From positions 1 through 55,141 of the forward strand of contig NZ_RJJT01000034.1 in the NCBI RefSeq assembly GCF_003938655.1: a stretch of 55,141 bases of DNA. The letters run 5' to 3'. A program made the translations under genes and the position numbers. Below are positions 43,245 to 52,616 of the stretch, piece after piece. The notes under the pieces were generated by a model. The model saw only the letters and a list, made by a program, of their open reading frames with translations. It had not been told where the DNA came from and did no database searches. Position 1 is the first letter of the stretch, and every line of letters starts with the position of its first letter. This stretch comes from Rhizobium pisi. Its GTDB lineage: Bacteria; Pseudomonadota; Alphaproteobacteria; Rhizobiales; Rhizobiaceae.

Positions 43245-43293
43245 GGGTGTTGTTTGGGGATGAGGGATTAGGGAAGAGTGTTGGCTAACGTTG

Positions 43294-43469
43294 TGCCGTG
43301 CAGCCCCCTCATCCGGCTGCCGCCACCTTCTCCCCGCCGGGGAGAAGGGGATGACGCACCGCCGGATACATATTGAAGCAAGCGGTAGATCGAAGCGAGG
43401 CGCCGCCACGCGTCCCTTCTCCCCAGCGGGGAGAAGGTGGCGGCAGCCGGATGAGGGGGCCACACGGCA
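43294..43469. repeat. RIME-like palindromic mosaic element, copy 3
   Basis: Outer arms GCCGTGCAGCCCCCTCATCC and the mirror GGATGAGGGGGCCACACGGC, inner stems CTTCTCCCCGCCGGGGAGAAG and TTCTCCCCAGCGGGGAGAAG. The centre shares a GGTAGA...CGAGGCG segment with copy 4. Confidence 0.85.
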
Positions 43470-43505
43470 CACCTTTGAATGTCAGCGACGCCAACCCCAA
43501 GCAGC

Positions 43506-43892
43506 TTACTTGGCAGGCACGACCAGCGGCTCACCCTTGCGGACGATGTAAGTCGCCAGTTCCGACGCCTTGCCGTTGCCGACGTTCTTTGCGGAGTGGA
43601 CGGTGCCGGAGGGAATGAACAGGGATTGGCCGGCCTTGAGGGTCACCGGCTCCCGGCCTTCGAGCTGGTATTCCAGCGTGCCCTCGATGACGAAGGCGAT
43701 CTCTTCGCCAGGATGCGAATGCTTCGGCGCGAGAACGCCGGGCGCGAAATCGACGCGCACCTGAACGGCTTCGTGGCCGGCCACATCGATATCGTTCTTC
43801 ACGAGATCGGTGCGCTGCAGCGGCTGTTCGGCATGCGCTGCCGCGGCGGTGCCGAGAGCGAGGGCGAGCGCTATAACCTGGATCGTTTTCAT
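43506..43892 (-). CDS. Periplasmic cupin-domain protein
   Basis: 128 residues with a signal peptide (MKTIQVIALALALGTAAAAH). The cupin barrel is seen as VRVDFAPGVLAPKHSHPGEEIAFVIEGTLEYQLEG in order, with metal ligands H-x-H-x-E, and the second motif SLFIPSGTVHSAKN. It resembles cupin_2 proteins that bind a metal and a small ligand. The reaction is unknown. It is monocistronic, between two palindromic elements. Confidence 0.87.
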   Translation of the reverse strand: MKTIQVIALALALGTAAAAHAEQPLQRTDLVKNDIDVAGHEAVQVRVDFAPGVLAPKHSHPGEEIAFVIEGTLEYQLEGREPVTLKAGQSLFIPSGTVHSAKNVGNGKASELATYIVRKGEPLVVPAK

Positions 43893-44038
43893 CGTGTCAT
43901 CCTTCCTGACTCGACCATTCTCGGCTCATCGGCCGCAATGGGATTTCACTCGATGATTGAACCAGGGATGTGTCGGGAAACCCGCATTTTTGTAAGCCAG
44001 TGTATCTGCACTGACTTTCCCGTGAGGGCGGGACCTTC

Positions 44039-44305
44039 TTACGCGAACCGCATCGCGGTCCTCGCGCGCGCCTTCGCCGCGACTTCCTCGCGGTCGCGAG
44101 GCGGTTGAGACGTCTCCATTGAATCGAGCAGTTCGCGGGCGCAGGCAGCGATCGAACTGACCGCGCGTTCGAACGCGGCTTCATTGCGCTTCGACGGCTT
44201 GGCCGCTCCGCTCAGCTTCCGCACGAACTGAAGCGCGGCATCATGAATCTCTTCATCCGTTGCTGGCGGATCGAAATTGAACAGAGGTTTTATGTTTCGG
44301 CACAT
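44039..44305 (-). CDS. DUF2277 family protein
   Basis: 88 residues starting MCRNIKPLFNFDPPATDEEI, with the family core HDAALQFVRKLSGAAKPSKR and ending in a basic RARTAMRFA. It is a small cytoplasmic protein of unknown function found across Alphaproteobacteria and Actinobacteria. ATG 44305 matches the family start; a longer frame to 44470 reads through repeat copy 4 and is excluded. Confidence 0.88.
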   Translation of the reverse strand: MCRNIKPLFNFDPPATDEEIHDAALQFVRKLSGAAKPSKRNEAAFERAVSSIAACARELLDSMETSQPPRDREEVAAKARARTAMRFA

Positions 44306-44390
44306 GGCTTGCTCGCGGTCGTTTTTCTGGGGCTCGGTATAAAAACTAGTCGCGTGAGAGCGAAATGCAACCGGCCACCAACATTCGACG

Positions 44391-44569
44391 GCAACCGTAG
44401 CCCCCTCATCCGCCTGCCGGCACCTTCTCCCCGAGGGGAGAAGAGACTTGTGGCACTGTCGAATACACATTCAAGCCATGGCGGTAGACCAAAGGCGAGG
44501 CGTCACCGCGAATCTCTTCTCCCCAGCGGGGAGAAGGTGCCGGCAGGCGGATGAGGGGGCGGCACGGCA
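44391..44569. repeat. RIME-like palindromic mosaic element, copy 4
   Basis: Arms CCCCCTCATCCGCCTGCCGG and the mirror near 44540-44560, inner stems TTCTCCCCGAGGGGAGAA and TTCTCCCCAGCGGGGAGAAG. It sits just beyond the stop of the second ROK gene. Confidence 0.85.
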
Positions 44570-44606
44570 TGCCCTGCCTGACAGAGCCAACCTGCTGTCA
44601 CACCCC

Positions 44607-45818
44607 TCAAGCCGCTGAGGTCGAGCCTCTCACGTCAAGCGTCCCAACATCCGTCACCCCGCCCGATGACTCGAAGTCGAAGATCTTCTGGGTCACCAGG
44701 GCGGCCGCACCCCTGGCCCAGGAGTTGTCTTCCCAGTCGGGCAAAAGCGGCGGCGCGGCGCGGAAGGTGCGGGCGGCCAGCGCCTCGCGGAGCGGAATGA
44801 GGAAGGGGTCGCCGAGGGAGACGGCTTCGCCGCCGGCGACGATGACTTCGGGGTCGGTGATGTTGACGAGATTGGCAAGCGCGGTGCCGATGCCGCGGCC
44901 GGAATCGGCGACGAGGGCGGTCGCGGTGGCATCGCCTGATGCGAGCGCCTGGCAGAGTTCGGGCAGGCCGAGTTCCTCACTGCTGCCGGTCGCCTCGCGC
45001 CAGCGGCGCAGCATCGAGAGTTCGGAGTGATAGGCCATCAGGCAGCCGCGCTTGCCGCATTCGCAGAGGCGGCCGTTCTCCTCGAACAGCGTGTGGCCGA
45101 ACTTGCCGGCGGCACCGTTTGCGCCGCGATAAAGCTTGCCGTCGATGACGAGGGCGCAGCTGATGCCGACGCCGACGGCGAGCACCGCCATGTTGCGGTG
45201 CTGGCGGCCGAGGCCGAAGAGCTGCTGGGCGATGGCATAGGCGTTGGTGTCGTCCTCCAGCCAGACCGGCACGTGGACGCGGCTTGCGACCAGCGAGGCG
45301 AGGGGGACGTTGTCCCATTGGAAACGGTGGCTGCGCACGCAGGCGGTCTGCTCGTGGTTGATGACGCCGGGCATGGAGATGCCGATGCCGGCAAGCTTGG
45401 CTTTCGGCCGGCCGGCGAGTTTCACCAGTTCAGGCACGGTGCCCGCCAGAAGGTCGGCGACGGCATCCGGATCGTGGTCGGCAAGGCTTACGCGCATGGC
45501 GGCGACGGGGTTGGTGGCAAGGTCCGTCGCCACGCATTCCACCGAATCCACCATCAGCTTGAAGCCGAGGGCGAGCGAATGCTCGTAATTGATCTCGACG
45601 GGGATCGGCCGGCGGCCGGTGAGGCCGGGCACGGTCTTGCCCTCGATGACGATGCCTTCCTCCAGAAGATCTGAAACGACGAAGGTGACGGCGGCGGGGC
45701 TGAGGCCGATCACCGTCGCGATATCGGCACGGCTGCGCGGCCCCTCGCGCCGGAGAAGGTTGAGGATGAGGCGTCGGTTCATGGCTCTCGCCGTGGTCTG
45801 GTCGCCTTTGAGCTTCAC
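44607..45818 (-). CDS. ROK-family transcriptional regulator of the GH42 operon
   Basis: 403 residues. Winged helix at about 13-65 (NRRLILNLLRREGPRSRADI, LSPAAVTFVVSDLLEEGIV). The ROK domain holds the intact zinc site H242 and C252/C254/C259 (LCECGKRGCLMAY) and the glycine-rich VGVGISCALVIDG. It is divergent from the sugar-binding-protein gene across about 200 bases that contain a perfect palindrome, and so is the probable repressor of that operon, relieved by a sugar ligand. Confidence 0.92.
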   Translation of the reverse strand: MKLKGDQTTARAMNRRLILNLLRREGPRSRADIATVIGLSPAAVTFVVSDLLEEGIVIEGKTVPGLTGRRPIPVEINYEHSLALGFKLMVDSVECVATDLATNPVAAMRVSLADHDPDAVADLLAGTVPELVKLAGRPKAKLAGIGISMPGVINHEQTACVRSHRFQWDNVPLASLVASRVHVPVWLEDDTNAYAIAQQLFGLGRQHRNMAVLAVGVGISCALVIDGKLYRGANGAAGKFGHTLFEENGRLCECGKRGCLMAYHSELSMLRRWREATGSSEELGLPELCQALASGDATATALVADSGRGIGTALANLVNITDPEVIVAGGEAVSLGDPFLIPLREALAARTFRAAPPLLPDWEDNSWARGAAALVTQKIFDFESSGGVTDVGTLDVRGSTSAA

Positions 45819-45828
45819 GATGCATTCC

Positions 45829-45845
45829 TTAATTTTGTAAATTAA
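45829..45845. promoter_or_regulatory. Perfect 17-bp palindrome, candidate operator of the second ROK regulator
   Basis: TTAATTTTGTAAATTAA has arms TTAATTT and AAATTAA with a 3-base centre, 11 bases upstream of the ROK gene start. It resembles the AT-rich boxes bound by NagC/Mlc-type ROK proteins. The role is inferred from position and symmetry. Confidence 0.7.
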
Positions 45846-46015
45846 TTATTGCGGGCGGTTTCGATTTATGCATAAGTTCGGCCGTCGATCAACTGAGCCA
45901 AGCGGATTATACGCCTGAGATCATGAACGGATCGGCACGTTGAATGCCTGCGAGCGCGTTCCAAGGAGGAGGCCGCTCGCCAGGCAGTGTTGATCGATCA
46001 ACTGGGAGGAATTCA

Positions 46016-47302
46016 ATGGCATTTTCGAAGCAATTTCCGGCAACCACGCGCAGAAGCTTCCTGAAGGGGGCGGGCATGGTTTCCGCAGCCGCCGTCACAG
46101 GTACGGCGGTCGGCAGCTTTCCGATCCCCGCGATCGCGCAGGCGCAGGACGTCACGATCATTTCGTCCGAAAACAATGCCGCCGCACTCGATGCGCTGAA
46201 GACGATCGCGGCTGGTTTCGGCAAGGAAGCCGGCGTCAACGTCGTCATCAACAATATGGACCACGAGGCCCACAAGACGGCCATTCGCAATTATCTCGTC
46301 GCCGGCGCGCCTGATATTTGCTTCTGGTTTTCGGGAAACCGCATGCGCGCCTTCGTCAAGCGCGGCCTGTTCGACGATATTTCCGATCTCTTCGAGAAGG
46401 AAAAATACAAGGACGTGTTCGGTGCGACGGTCGGCGCCGTCACCGATAACGGCAAGCAATACGGCCTTCCCACGGGCGGCACGCTCTGGGGCATGTTCTA
46501 CCGCAAGGACGTGTTCGAGCAGTACGGGCTGACGATGCCGAAGACCGCCGAGGAATTCATGGCCTATGGCGACAAGTGCAAAGCGGCAGGCATTACGCCG
46601 GTGGCGATGGGCACCAAGGAATTGTGGCCGGCGGCCGGCTGGTTCGACCAGATGAACCTGCGCATCAATGGGCTGGACAGGCACATGGCGCTGATGAACG
46701 GCGAGATGAGCTATCTCGATCCGGCGCTGACCCCGGTCTTCGACCAGTGGGAGGCGATGATATCAAAGGGCTTCTTCACGCCGAACCACACCTCCTTCGG
46801 CTGGCAGGAGGCGGCGGCGCTGCTGGCGCAAAAGAAGGCCGGCATGATGAACCTCGGGGCCTTCCTGCGCTCGGCCTTCACCGAAGAGGACCTGCCGCAG
46901 CTGACCTATGCGACCTTCCCGGTGCTCGACCCCAAGATCGGCCATTTCGAGGAGTTCTCGGTCAATTCGGTCCATATTCCGGCCAAGGCCAAGAACAAGC
47001 AGGGCGCGCGCGATTTCCTCGCTTATTTCTACAAGCCGGAGAATCTGGCGATCTATATGGAGCCCGGTGGCAACGTGCCGCCGCGCCACGACCTGCCGCC
47101 GAGCAAGGATCCGCTCGTCAACGTCGCCGTGGAGACGATGAAGACGGTGCAGGGCGCCTCGCAATATTACGACCGCGACAGCGATCCCGACATGGCCCAG
47201 GCCGGCCTCGTCGGCTTCCAGGAGTTCATGGCCAAGCCCGAACGGCGCAAGGCGATCCTCACGCGCCTCGAGGGGACGCGGAAGCGGATTTATAAGATCT
47301 GA
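46016..47302 (+). CDS. Sugar ABC transporter binding protein with Tat signal
   Basis: 428 residues. The N-terminus has a twin-arginine motif TRRSFLKGAG (R12-R13) and a hydrophobic stretch ending in AIAQA, so export is probably by Tat in folded form. The mature part is a CUT1 binding protein: ITPVAMGTKELWPAAGWFDQ and FSVNSVHIPAKAKNKQGARD. GAGGAATTCA before the ATG is a strong ribosome site; an upstream ATG at 45944 is less likely. It is the first gene of the operon that ends in beta-galactosidase, so the solute is probably a galactoside or an oligosaccharide. Confidence 0.9.
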   Translation: MAFSKQFPATTRRSFLKGAGMVSAAAVTGTAVGSFPIPAIAQAQDVTIISSENNAAALDALKTIAAGFGKEAGVNVVINNMDHEAHKTAIRNYLVAGAPDICFWFSGNRMRAFVKRGLFDDISDLFEKEKYKDVFGATVGAVTDNGKQYGLPTGGTLWGMFYRKDVFEQYGLTMPKTAEEFMAYGDKCKAAGITPVAMGTKELWPAAGWFDQMNLRINGLDRHMALMNGEMSYLDPALTPVFDQWEAMISKGFFTPNHTSFGWQEAAALLAQKKAGMMNLGAFLRSAFTEEDLPQLTYATFPVLDPKIGHFEEFSVNSVHIPAKAKNKQGARDFLAYFYKPENLAIYMEPGGNVPPRHDLPPSKDPLVNVAVETMKTVQGASQYYDRDSDPDMAQAGLVGFQEFMAKPERRKAILTRLEGTRKRIYKI

Positions 47303-47317
47303 GGGCTCTCCCAGAGG

Positions 47318-47368
47318 GGCAGGCCGAACTGCTCCTGCCTGGGGAGTGGGGATCTCTCCACTCCCCAG
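47318..47368 (+). promoter_or_regulatory. Two intercistronic hairpins after the binding-protein gene
   Basis: GGCAGG/CCTGCC and CTGGGGAGTGG/CCACTCCCCAG form consecutive stems in the 131-base gap before the first permease gene. No T-run is seen. They probably protect the upstream mRNA, as in the ugp-like operon. Confidence 0.6.
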
Positions 47369-47433
47369 GGAAGGCTTGATGCTCGGGCAGCCGGAGCAGG
47401 CATGCCTGCCCCTGTCACAACGAGGTTCTCAAA

Positions 47434-48318
47434 ATGCAGACATTATGGCGCCGCCAGCGGTGGTGGCTTACCCCGGTTTTGCTTATCGCGCCGGCGATCC
47501 TGCTATTCTTCATCGTCATCCTGCTGTCGGCGGTCAGGAGTGTCTGGATCAGCTTTCACGAGTGGGATGGCTTCGGGCCGATGGTCTGGATCGGGCTTGG
47601 CAATTACATCGAGCTCTACAGCGATCCGCAATTCTACGTGTCGCTGAAGAACAACCTGATCTGGCTCGTCATGTTCATGGCGGCGCCGCCGATCGGGCTT
47701 GCCATCGCGCTGCTGGTCAACCAGAAAATCGCAGGCATGCGCTTCCTGAAGTCGCTGTTCTTCATTCCGCTGGTGCTCGCCTCGGTCACCGTCGGAGTTG
47801 TTTTCACCTGGGTCTATACGCCGGAGTTCGGGCTGCTCGCGCTGATCTTCCGGGCTTTCGGGGCGGTGGCGCCGGCGGTTCTTTCCGACGAGCATTTCGT
47901 GACCTTCGCGATCGTCATTGCAGCCCTCTGGCCGCAGATCACCTTCTGCATGGTGCTCTATCTCGCCGGTCTCAACAACTTGAGCGAAGAGCTGATCGGG
48001 GCGGGCCGCGTGGACGGGGCGAGGGGCTGGAACATGCTGCGCCACATCGTGCTGCCGCAGCTGACGCAGGTGACCTTCATCGCCATTGCCGTGACCGTGG
48101 TCGGGGCGCTCCGCTCATTCGACATGATCTCGGTCATGACCGCAGGCGGGCCGTTCGGCTCCTCCTCGGTGCTTGCCTACCAGATGTACGAGCAATCGAT
48201 CTTTTCCTACCGCTTCGGCTATAGCGCGGCGATCGCCACGGTGCTCTTCGTGATCATGGCCGTCTTCATCGCCTGGTATCTCACCCACATCATCCGCAGC
48301 GAAGAGAGGGGAGGCTGA
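47434..48318 (+). CDS. Sugar ABC transporter permease, MalF type
   Basis: 294 residues with six predicted membrane helices. The first helix is PVLLIAPAILLFFIVILLSA, and the EAA loop reads LIGAGRVDGARGWNMLRHIVLPQL. It forms the channel with the next gene product. Its stop overlaps the following start by one base (TGATG). Confidence 0.9.
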   Translation: MQTLWRRQRWWLTPVLLIAPAILLFFIVILLSAVRSVWISFHEWDGFGPMVWIGLGNYIELYSDPQFYVSLKNNLIWLVMFMAAPPIGLAIALLVNQKIAGMRFLKSLFFIPLVLASVTVGVVFTWVYTPEFGLLALIFRAFGAVAPAVLSDEHFVTFAIVIAALWPQITFCMVLYLAGLNNLSEELIGAGRVDGARGWNMLRHIVLPQLTQVTFIAIAVTVVGALRSFDMISVMTAGGPFGSSSVLAYQMYEQSIFSYRFGYSAAIATVLFVIMAVFIAWYLTHIIRSEERGG

Positions 48319-49169
48319 TGTATCCTCGTCCCATTCCCGAAACCGCGATCTGGCAGCGCCGCGTCTATGTGCTCGCCGTCGTCATCGTGCTCTTGGCCTG
48401 GCTCTGCCCGCTGTTTGCGATCGTGCTGACCTCCTTCCGCTCGACGGCGGATGTGATGGGCGGCAATCTCTGGGGCTGGCCGACCGAGATCGGCGTCATC
48501 GACAATTACCGGGCCGTCTTCACCGACACGCCGATGGCGCGCTATTTCCTCAACAGCCTGACGATCACCATTCCCTCTGTCATCGGCGTGCTGGTGCTGT
48601 CGACGCTCGCCGGCTTCGTGCTGTCGCGCTACCGCTTTCGCGGCAACATGCTGATCTTCGCGCTCTTCGTCGGCGGCAATTTCCTGCCGCACCAGATCAT
48701 GATGATCCCGGTGCGCGACCTGATGGTGCAGCTCGACCTGATTGATACGACGGCAGCGCTGATCATCTTCCACGTCGCCTTCCAGACGGGCTTTGCGACA
48801 CTCTTCATGCGCAATTTCATCGCAGCCCTTCCCGACGAGCTGTTCCAGGCGGCGCGCGCCGAAGGCGCTTCCCCGTTCCAGACGCTGGTGCATGTGGTGA
48901 TCCCGCTGGTCAAGCCGGCGCTTGCCGCCCTTGCCATCCTGATCTTCACCTTCGTCTGGAACGATTATTTCTGGGCCGTGGTGCTGACCGTCAGCGACAG
49001 CGTCAAGCCGGTTACGGCGGGCCTTGCCAATCTGCGCGGCGAGTGGGTCTCGGCCTGGAACCTGATTTCCGCGGGCACCATCGTCGTCGCCGTGCCGCCC
49101 GTCGTGATGTTCTTCCTGATGCAGCGGCATTTCATCGCCGGCCTGACCATGGGCGCGGTGAAGGGATGA
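48318..49169 (+). CDS. Sugar ABC transporter permease, MalG type
   Basis: 283 residues with six predicted membrane helices, including VYVLAVVIVLLAWLCPLFAI near the N-terminus. The EAA loop reads LFQAARAEGASPFQTLVHVV. This is the MalG-type partner of the preceding permease. It is translationally coupled to it. Confidence 0.9.
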   Translation: MYPRPIPETAIWQRRVYVLAVVIVLLAWLCPLFAIVLTSFRSTADVMGGNLWGWPTEIGVIDNYRAVFTDTPMARYFLNSLTITIPSVIGVLVLSTLAGFVLSRYRFRGNMLIFALFVGGNFLPHQIMMIPVRDLMVQLDLIDTTAALIIFHVAFQTGFATLFMRNFIAALPDELFQAARAEGASPFQTLVHVVIPLVKPALAALAILIFTFVWNDYFWAVVLTVSDSVKPVTAGLANLRGEWVSAWNLISAGTIVVAVPPVVMFFLMQRHFIAGLTMGAVKG

Positions 49170-49206
49170 GCGAGCGTCTTCCGTTTCAACAAGAGAGGGC
49201 CAGGAT

Positions 49207-50352
49207 ATGACCAGTCTCGAACTCCGCGAGATCAACAAGAATTACGGCGCCTATCATGCGCTGCGCGGCATCGATCTTTCCGTGGCGCAGGGCGAGTTCA
49301 TCGTCATGGTCGGACCATCCGGCTGCGGCAAGTCCACGCTGCTGAAATCGATCGCCGGGCTGGAGGCGATCTCTTCAGGCCAGATCCTGATCAACGGCCG
49401 CGATGTCAGCCGGCAGGAACCGGGCGAACGCGGCATCGCCATGGTGTTCCAGTCCTATGCGCTCTATCCGCATATGACGGTGGCTGAGAATATGGGCTTC
49501 GGCCTCAGAATGGCGAAGCGCCCGAAGGCGGAGATCGATGCGGCGGTCGCCCGCGCCGCCAAGATCCTCAGGATCACCGACCAGTTGGAAAAGCGGCCGA
49601 AGCAGCTTTCCGGCGGGCAGCGTCAGCGCGTGGCGATCGGCCGGGCGATCACCCGCTCGCCCGAGGTCTTCCTGTTCGACGAGCCGCTGTCGAACCTCGA
49701 TGCGGCGCTCCGCACCCAGATGCGCGTGGAACTCAGCAGCCTGCATGCCGAACTCGGCGCCACCATGGTCTACGTCACCCACGACCAGGTGGAGGCGATG
49801 ACCATGGCAAGCCGCATCGTCGTGTTGAACCAGGGCATCATCGAGCAGGTGGGATCGCCGCTGGAGCTTTACCGCAACCCCGACAATCTCTTCGTCGCCG
49901 GCTTCCTCGGCGCGCCGCGCATGAATTTCCTCGGCGTCACCCTCGATGATGTGTCTGGCCGTAGCGTCACCGTTTCCGCACCCGGCCTTGCACCGTTGAC
50001 GGTGGAGCTTGCCCAGCCGACGACGCTTGCGAAAGGCACAGGCCTCACGCTCGGCGTGCGGCCGGAGGCGATCTCCGTGGTTGCCGAGGGCAGTGGGGAC
50101 GGGGCCGTGCATGGCGAGGTGCGCCTCGTCGAGCATCTCGGCCGCGAGACCATTCTCTATGTCGATGCCGGCAATCTCCGCACCATCGCCTCGGAAAGCG
50201 GCACCGGCAACATCACCGCCCAGCTCAGCTACGTCGCGCCCTTTGCCGCCGGCCAGAAGGTGGCGCTGAAGCTCGATGCCAGCGAACTCTATCTCTTTTC
50301 CCCCGACGGCGGCCGCACGATCAGCGCCCGCAAGACCATTCTCGACAGATAG
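49207..50352 (+). CDS. Sugar ABC transporter ATP-binding protein, MalK/UgpC type
   Basis: 381 residues. Walker A GPSGCGKST at 36-44, VFQSYALYPHM with the Q-loop, LSGGQ at 134-138, Walker B D158-E159, switch H192, and a C-terminal TOBE/OB regulatory part with LGVRPEAISVV. It energises the importer. The open frame of the next gene overlaps its end, but that gene is read from the GTG at 50366. Confidence 0.92.
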   Translation: MTSLELREINKNYGAYHALRGIDLSVAQGEFIVMVGPSGCGKSTLLKSIAGLEAISSGQILINGRDVSRQEPGERGIAMVFQSYALYPHMTVAENMGFGLRMAKRPKAEIDAAVARAAKILRITDQLEKRPKQLSGGQRQRVAIGRAITRSPEVFLFDEPLSNLDAALRTQMRVELSSLHAELGATMVYVTHDQVEAMTMASRIVVLNQGIIEQVGSPLELYRNPDNLFVAGFLGAPRMNFLGVTLDDVSGRSVTVSAPGLAPLTVELAQPTTLAKGTGLTLGVRPEAISVVAEGSGDGAVHGEVRLVEHLGRETILYVDAGNLRTIASESGTGNITAQLSYVAPFAAGQKVALKLDASELYLFSPDGGRTISARKTILDR

Positions 50353-50365
50353 GAAAGATCAGCCC

Positions 50366-52498
50366 GTGTCCGACAAGACCCTCTCCGTATGGAACACCGT
50401 CAAGACAGATCGCTTTCTCGTCGGTGCGCCGCATTATCCCGAGCATGTCGACGAAAGCTATTGGGAGCGCGACGCCGAGCGCATGGCGAAGGCCGGCTTC
50501 AACGTCGTGCGCATGGCCGAATTCGCCTGGCACATTCTGGAACCGAAGCTCGGCGCCTACAATTTCGATCTCTTCGACCGCGCCATATCAATGCTCGGGC
50601 GCTACGGCATCGACACGATCATGTGCACGCCGACGGCGACCCCGCCGCGCTGGCTGACGGCAGCACACCCTGAAATTTTAAGGGTCGACGGCAAGGGTCG
50701 GCCGATGAGCCACGGCTCGCGCCAGCACTGCGACACGGCAAGCCCCCTTTTCCGCGAGCACAGCCGGCGCATCACCAGGGCGATGGCCGAGCACTATCGC
50801 GACAATCCTTTCGTCGTCGGCTGGCAGACCGACAACGAGCTGAACACCAGCATGCCGGAGAGCTTTTCCCAGGCGACGCTCACCGAATTCCAGGCATACC
50901 TTGCCGGCAAATACGGCGAGATATCAAAGCTCAACGCGGCCTGGGGCGGCGATTTCTGGGCGACGGCCTATGACAGCTTCGATCAGGTGGTGCTGCCGAT
51001 CGAATTCGGCCCGACCTTTCCGAGCCCCGGCCATGTGCAGGATTACCACCGCTTCCTCGCCTTCTCCACGGCGCGCTTCCAGCACGACCAGGTGGAGATC
51101 CTGCGGGATGTGAAACCCAGCTGGTTCGTCTTCCACAATCTCGGGGGCCTGAGGGATATCGATTTCCGCGGCCAGTTCAGCAAGGATCTCGATTTCGTCG
51201 GCTACGACATCTATCCCTTGCTCTATGACGAGTTCCAGCGGCTTGGAAACCACGCCAAGGTGCAGGCGCTGCACCTCGATATCTGCCGCGGTTTCTCCGG
51301 CAATTACATCGTTCCCGAGCAGCAATCGGGCTTCGGCAGCCAGCCGGGCTTCTGCACGCTGACGCCGGAGCCGGGGGAGCTGCGCCGCATGGCGCTCTCC
51401 TCGGTTGCCCATGGCGCCGATGGCCTGATGTTCTTCCGCTGGCGGCCCGCCCATTTCGGCGCCGAGATCTACTGGATGGGCATCATCGACCACGACGATA
51501 TCGGCCGCCATCGCTATGAGGAGGCCAAGCGCTTTGCGAGCGAGATGACGGCGCTGGAGCCCAAGATCCTCGGCACCTATGTGCGCATGGATGTCGGCAT
51601 TGCCGGCTCGGATTTCGACAATCAGGAAGCCCACAAGACCTATCCGATCGGCCTGCCGAGCCCGCAGGACGATGCGATCCTGCTGCATCAGCACTGCTAT
51701 GACAGGGGGATTGCCTGCGGCTTCATCCATCCCGAGGACGATCTTTCCAGGCTGAAGCTCTTCTATGTCCCGCACTGGGTGATGTGGAAGGACGAATGGA
51801 CGGCAAAGCTCGAAGCCTTCGCCGAAGCAGGCGGCACCGTCGTCATCGGCGCGCGCACCGGCACCCGCACTGGGGATAACCACGTCATCCGCGAGACCGC
51901 GCCCGGGACCGCGCTTTCCAAGCTGACGGGCGTGCGCGTGGAAGATTTCGGCCGTCTCGCCGCCCCCGGCGCCAACGGGCTCTTCGACGTGATGGAGCGC
52001 TCCGGCGGACTTGTCATTCCGCCCGCCAAGCCTGCCGAAAGCAACCGCCGCCACCGCCGCTTCAAGATCGGCAACCGCGAAATGACGGCCGGCCATTTCT
52101 ACGAAAACCTCACCATCGAGCCCGACGTCGAGGTGATCGCCGCCTGGTCCAACCGCTACGCCGAGGGCCAGCCGATGGCGACCTCCCGCAAGGTCGGCAA
52201 GGGCCAGGTGGTCTATCTCGGCACCTATCTCACGCCTGAGCTGACCGAGGCGCTGACCGAACGCCTGTTTACGCCTGCCGGTATCGAGCCGCTGGTCGGC
52301 GGGCTGCCCGAGGGTGTGGAGGTGACGATGCGGATGAACGAGGAGCGGCGGCTGCTGTTTGTGCAGAATTATACGGATCAGGCGGTGATGGTGGGCGGCG
52401 TGCCGGCCGGGCGGGATCTGCTGGATGGGGAGAAGATGGTGGCGGGGAGGCTGGAGCTTGAGGGGTATGGGTGTGCGATTGTGGAGTTGGAGGGGTGA
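50366..52498 (+). CDS. Beta-galactosidase, glycoside hydrolase family 42
   Basis: 710 residues, cytoplasmic. GH42 features are the TIM-barrel start RFLVGAPHYPEHVDESYW, acid/base E158 in TDNELN, nucleophile E318 in PEQQSGFG, and FFRWRPAHFGAEIYWMGIID. The C-terminal part carries the trimerisation and beta-sandwich domains. It releases galactose from beta-galactosides imported by the upstream transporter. The start is the GTG at 50366 with AGGAAAG upstream; an ATG at 50276 is inside the ATPase gene. It is the last gene of the operon. Confidence 0.92.
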   Translation: MSDKTLSVWNTVKTDRFLVGAPHYPEHVDESYWERDAERMAKAGFNVVRMAEFAWHILEPKLGAYNFDLFDRAISMLGRYGIDTIMCTPTATPPRWLTAAHPEILRVDGKGRPMSHGSRQHCDTASPLFREHSRRITRAMAEHYRDNPFVVGWQTDNELNTSMPESFSQATLTEFQAYLAGKYGEISKLNAAWGGDFWATAYDSFDQVVLPIEFGPTFPSPGHVQDYHRFLAFSTARFQHDQVEILRDVKPSWFVFHNLGGLRDIDFRGQFSKDLDFVGYDIYPLLYDEFQRLGNHAKVQALHLDICRGFSGNYIVPEQQSGFGSQPGFCTLTPEPGELRRMALSSVAHGADGLMFFRWRPAHFGAEIYWMGIIDHDDIGRHRYEEAKRFASEMTALEPKILGTYVRMDVGIAGSDFDNQEAHKTYPIGLPSPQDDAILLHQHCYDRGIACGFIHPEDDLSRLKLFYVPHWVMWKDEWTAKLEAFAEAGGTVVIGARTGTRTGDNHVIRETAPGTALSKLTGVRVEDFGRLAAPGANGLFDVMERSGGLVIPPAKPAESNRRHRRFKIGNREMTAGHFYENLTIEPDVEVIAAWSNRYAEGQPMATSRKVGKGQVVYLGTYLTPELTEALTERLFTPAGIEPLVGGLPEGVEVTMRMNEERRLLFVQNYTDQAVMVGGVPAGRDLLDGEKMVAGRLELEGYGCAIVELEG

Positions 52499-52616
52499 GG
52501 GGATGGGGCTGAAGGGCGATGAAGGAAGGCGTACCTATGACATTGCTGTCGAAACTGATGTCAAGGTGCTCAAGTCAATGTAGTGGATGAGATCTAACTC
52601 TTCTGATTCGAGAACC

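Noticed and set aside
26361..44569. CRISPR array from the repeated palindromes
   Set aside because: Copies are kilobases apart, long and self-complementary, with no short regular spacers.
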